A program made the translations under genes and the position numbers. Below the pieces are notes generated by a model, which made no database searches, had not been told where the DNA came from, and saw only the letters and a program-made list of their open reading frames with translations. Shown one piece after another: positions 42,670-44,771 of a stretch of DNA of 44,771 bases (positions within the stretch are counted from its first letter, which is position 1; each line of letters begins with the position of its first letter). Source of the DNA: JAATFY01 sp049276515 (GTDB taxonomy: Bacteria; Pseudomonadota; Alphaproteobacteria; UBA9219); NCBI GenBank assembly GCA_049276515.1, contig JBASWO010000070.1, positions 1-44,771 on the forward strand. Direction: 5' to 3'.

Positions 42670-43572
42670 GTGCCCATTTTTTCGCATAAATCAGCCTATA
42701 CCAAGGCTTTAGCCTTTTTCACTTTTATAGCTCTGCTACTGACCTGTTCGTCAGCCTTTGCTGGTAGTCCCCAGCCCTGGGGCCTCAATTTGCAGGAACC
42801 TGGTTCGCCTGTTGAACGGCAAATTCATGATTTTCATGATGTCCTTCTCTGGATCATCTCTTTGATCACCTTATTTGTTTTGGGCCTCATGATCTATGTC
42901 ATGGTTCGTTATAATAAGTGGACCAATCCAACACCAACCATGACAACACATAATGTTAAGTTGGAAATCGTCTGGACGCTTTTACCATGCCTTATTCTTA
43001 TCGGCATTTCTTTGATTTCCTTCCCGCTTCTTTATTACGCCGATCGTCTTCCAGAAAAAGTTGATCTAACACTCAAAGTGACGGGCCACCAATGGTACTG
43101 GAGCTACGAGTATCCCGATAATGGCAATGTTGCTTTTGACAGCCACGGCATTTGGGATTCTTCAGCTGTTACAGCTGAGCAAGCCGCAAAGCTCATTAGT
43201 GAATCCTCAGGCGGTTGGCTGATCAAAGGTGAGCCTAAGCGTTTACTCGAAGTTGATAATCGCGTTGTTCTCCCTGTGAATGCCGTTGTTCGTGTGCAGA
43301 TTGCAGCAGGCGATGTTGAGCATTCATGGTTCATGCCAGCGCTCGGCGTCAACCAAATGGCTGTGCCTGGCCGTCTCAATGAAGTTTGGCTCAAGGTCGA
43401 TAAAGAAGGTCTCTATTATGGCCAATGCTCAATGATCTGCGGCAATGGCCATGGCTATATGCCGATCGTCATTGAAGCCGTATCGAAAGAAAAATTCGAT
43501 GCTTGGGTCAAATCCAAACAGACTTCAGTTGGCGCAATCGCACCGACCACCCAATTTGCTGCCATACACTAA
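42670..43572 (+). CDS. coxB: Cytochrome c oxidase subunit II
   Basis: The 300-aa product has a signal peptide (to about residue 31), two membrane helices (about 54-80 and 97-118) and a periplasmic cupredoxin domain. The CuA ligands are H218 (VEHSWFMP), C253, C257, H261 and M264 in QCSMICGNGHGYMPIV. The residue between the cysteines that is normally Glu (CSExCG), whose side chain binds Mg, is Met255. The start is GTG with ggag upstream. coxA follows after 25 bases. Confidence 0.95.
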   Translation: MPIFSHKSAYTKALAFFTFIALLLTCSSAFAGSPQPWGLNLQEPGSPVERQIHDFHDVLLWIISLITLFVLGLMIYVMVRYNKWTNPTPTMTTHNVKLEIVWTLLPCLILIGISLISFPLLYYADRLPEKVDLTLKVTGHQWYWSYEYPDNGNVAFDSHGIWDSSAVTAEQAAKLISESSGGWLIKGEPKRLLEVDNRVVLPVNAVVRVQIAAGDVEHSWFMPALGVNQMAVPGRLNEVWLKVDKEGLYYGQCSMICGNGHGYMPIVIEAVSKEKFDAWVKSKQTSVGAIAPTTQFAAIH

Positions 43573-43597
43573 TTCAGTTTAACTAAGGACGAAGCCC

Positions 43598-44771
43598 ATG
43601 ACGACGACACACCACGATGCCCATGATGATCACGCGCATGATCACAAGCCGGGTTTTTTCACCCGCTGGTTCTGCTCGACCAATCATAAGGATATCGGCA
43701 CGCTTTACCTGATCTTCTCTGTTCTTGCAGGTTTAATCGGCGGTGCTTTCTCAGTCTGGATGCGCCTGGAGCTTAAAGATCCTGGCATGCAGTATTTTGC
43801 TGATGGCCAGCACTGGAATGTGATTGTCACGGCGCATGGTCTTATCATGGTGTTCTTTACCGTGATGCCAGCGCTCATCGGTGGCTTTGGTAATTGGTTC
43901 ATTCCTCTGATGATCGGCTCGCCCGATATGGCGTTCCCACGCTTGAATAACATCAGCTTCTGGCTGCTTGTGCCCGCTTTTGCTTTGCTCTTAGGCTCAG
44001 CTTTTGTAGGTCCAGGTGCCGGTACGGGATGGACGATCTATCCACCGCTCTCAGCCGCTATTGGTCATCCCGGTGCCGCTATGGATATGGCGATCTTCTC
44101 ACTCCATTTGGCCGGTGCCTCATCCATTTTGGGTGCGCTTAATTTCATCACCACCATTTTCAACATGCGGGCACCTGGTATGACGCTGCATAAAATGCCG
44201 CTCTTCATTTGGGCTATGTTGATCACAGCTTTCTTGCTTCTGCTCGCTGTTCCCGTCCTTGGTGGTGCAATCACGATGTTGCTGACCGATCGTAACTTTG
44301 GCACCAGCTTCTTTGATCCAGCTGGTGGTGGCGATCCATTGTTATTCCAACATCTCTTCTGGTTCTTCGGTCATCCTGAAGTGTACATCATGATTTTGCC
44401 TGCCTTCGGCATTATCAGCCAAATCGTCTCAACCTTCTGCCGCAAACCAATCTTTGGTTATCTCGGCATGGCTTACGCTATGGTTGCGATCGGCGTCATC
44501 GGCTTCGTCGTGTGGGCTCACCACATGTATACAGTTGGTCTTGATGTTAATACCCGTGCTTATTTCACAGCTGCGACCATGATCATCGCGGTGCCAACAG
44601 GCATCAAGATTTTCTCATGGATTGCGACCATGTGGGGTGGTTCGATGGAATTTAAGACACCCATGCTATGGGCACTTGGCCTTATTTTCCTTTTCACAGT
44701 TGGTGGTGTAACAGGCGTTGTTCTTTCAAACGCTGGTATCGATATCGCTGTGCATGACACCTATTATGTTG
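43598..44771 (+). CDS. coxA: Cytochrome c oxidase subunit I, 3' end outside the window
   Basis: The frame is open to the last base (391 codons). It is an A1-type heme-copper oxidase core subunit. Key residues are H80 (VTAHGLIMVFF, heme a), H259, E261 and Y263 (FGHPEVYIM, CuB and the crosslinked Tyr), H308 and H309 (WAHHMY), K337 (PTGIKIF, K channel) and D110 (GSPDMAFPR, D channel entrance). The N-terminus has a His/Asp-rich stretch (HHDAHDDHAHDHK). It reduces oxygen to water and pumps protons with CoxB. Confidence 0.97.
   Translation, partial: MTTTHHDAHDDHAHDHKPGFFTRWFCSTNHKDIGTLYLIFSVLAGLIGGAFSVWMRLELKDPGMQYFADGQHWNVIVTAHGLIMVFFTVMPALIGGFGNWFIPLMIGSPDMAFPRLNNISFWLLVPAFALLLGSAFVGPGAGTGWTIYPPLSAAIGHPGAAMDMAIFSLHLAGASSILGALNFITTIFNMRAPGMTLHKMPLFIWAMLITAFLLLLAVPVLGGAITMLLTDRNFGTSFFDPAGGGDPLLFQHLFWFFGHPEVYIMILPAFGIISQIVSTFCRKPIFGYLGMAYAMVAIGVIGFVVWAHHMYTVGLDVNTRAYFTAATMIIAVPTGIKIFSWIATMWGGSMEFKTPMLWALGLIFLFTVGGVTGVVLSNAGIDIAVHDTYYV

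Noticed and set aside
1..44771. CRISPR array, insertion sequence, prophage or rRNA genes
   Set aside because: I saw no regularly spaced repeats, transposase or phage-type genes and no rRNA sequence in the window.

Overview
The window is a 44.8 kb stretch of a compact chromosome of mid GC content, almost certainly from an alphaproteobacterium. The basis is gene content and order: tRNA-Trp next to secE-nusG, murJ next to trpS, pmbA/waaA/lpxK beside coxB-coxA, and alphaproteobacterial forms of SmpB, CoxB and the yejBEF-type transporter. The LPS genes show a Gram-negative envelope and the cox genes show aerobic respiration. I cannot place it below class. Many genes overlap at their ends, and at least a dozen proteins match no family I recognise.

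Layout. 1-2.1 kb: the 3' part of a membrane protein, a FAM173-like methyltransferase and an orphan. 2.1-5.9 kb (minus strand): a VPLPA-CTERM surface protein, then a tight run amtB, SPOUT methyltransferase, 79-aa protein, MliC-like lysozyme inhibitor and ExoD protein (listed in transcription order). 6-7.8 kb: thioesterase, gpt and two related small membrane proteins. 8-9.6 kb: DUF2147 protein, Pit phosphate transporter and tRNA-Gly. 10.7-16.2 kb: the translation/transcription cluster tRNA-Trp, secE, nusG, then rplK-rplA-rplJ-rplL. It is interrupted by an opposite-strand TPR glycosyltransferase and ends at a strong terminator where rpoBC would normally follow. 16.3-19.8 kb: three orphan genes, one preceded by two perfect TGTGA-N6-TCACA palindromes.

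19.8-27.3 kb (minus strand): trpS, murJ, a prepilin peptidase, two small proteins, a pirin, a one-helix membrane protein and a lytic transglycosylase. 27.4-34.6 kb: smpB, an orphan, yejF-yejE-yejB, a Trm112-like protein, tadA, and three small helical proteins that look related. 34.6-38.8 kb: purD, xseA and a duplicated orphan family. 38.9-44.8 kb: lpxK-waaA (Kdo-lipid A synthesis), pmbA, coxB and coxA (cut by the window end).

Most genes are housekeeping: envelope building (murJ, lytic transglycosylase, lpxK, waaA), translation (ribosomal proteins, trpS, smpB, tadA, tRNAs), uptake (amtB, pit, yej) and respiration. The points most worth a second look are a three-way-junction RNA predicted upstream of rplK, the loss of the rplL-rpoB linkage, the tandem CRP-type sites, a Met in place of the usual Glu in the CoxB CuA/Mg motif, and the two clusters of duplicated orphan proteins.
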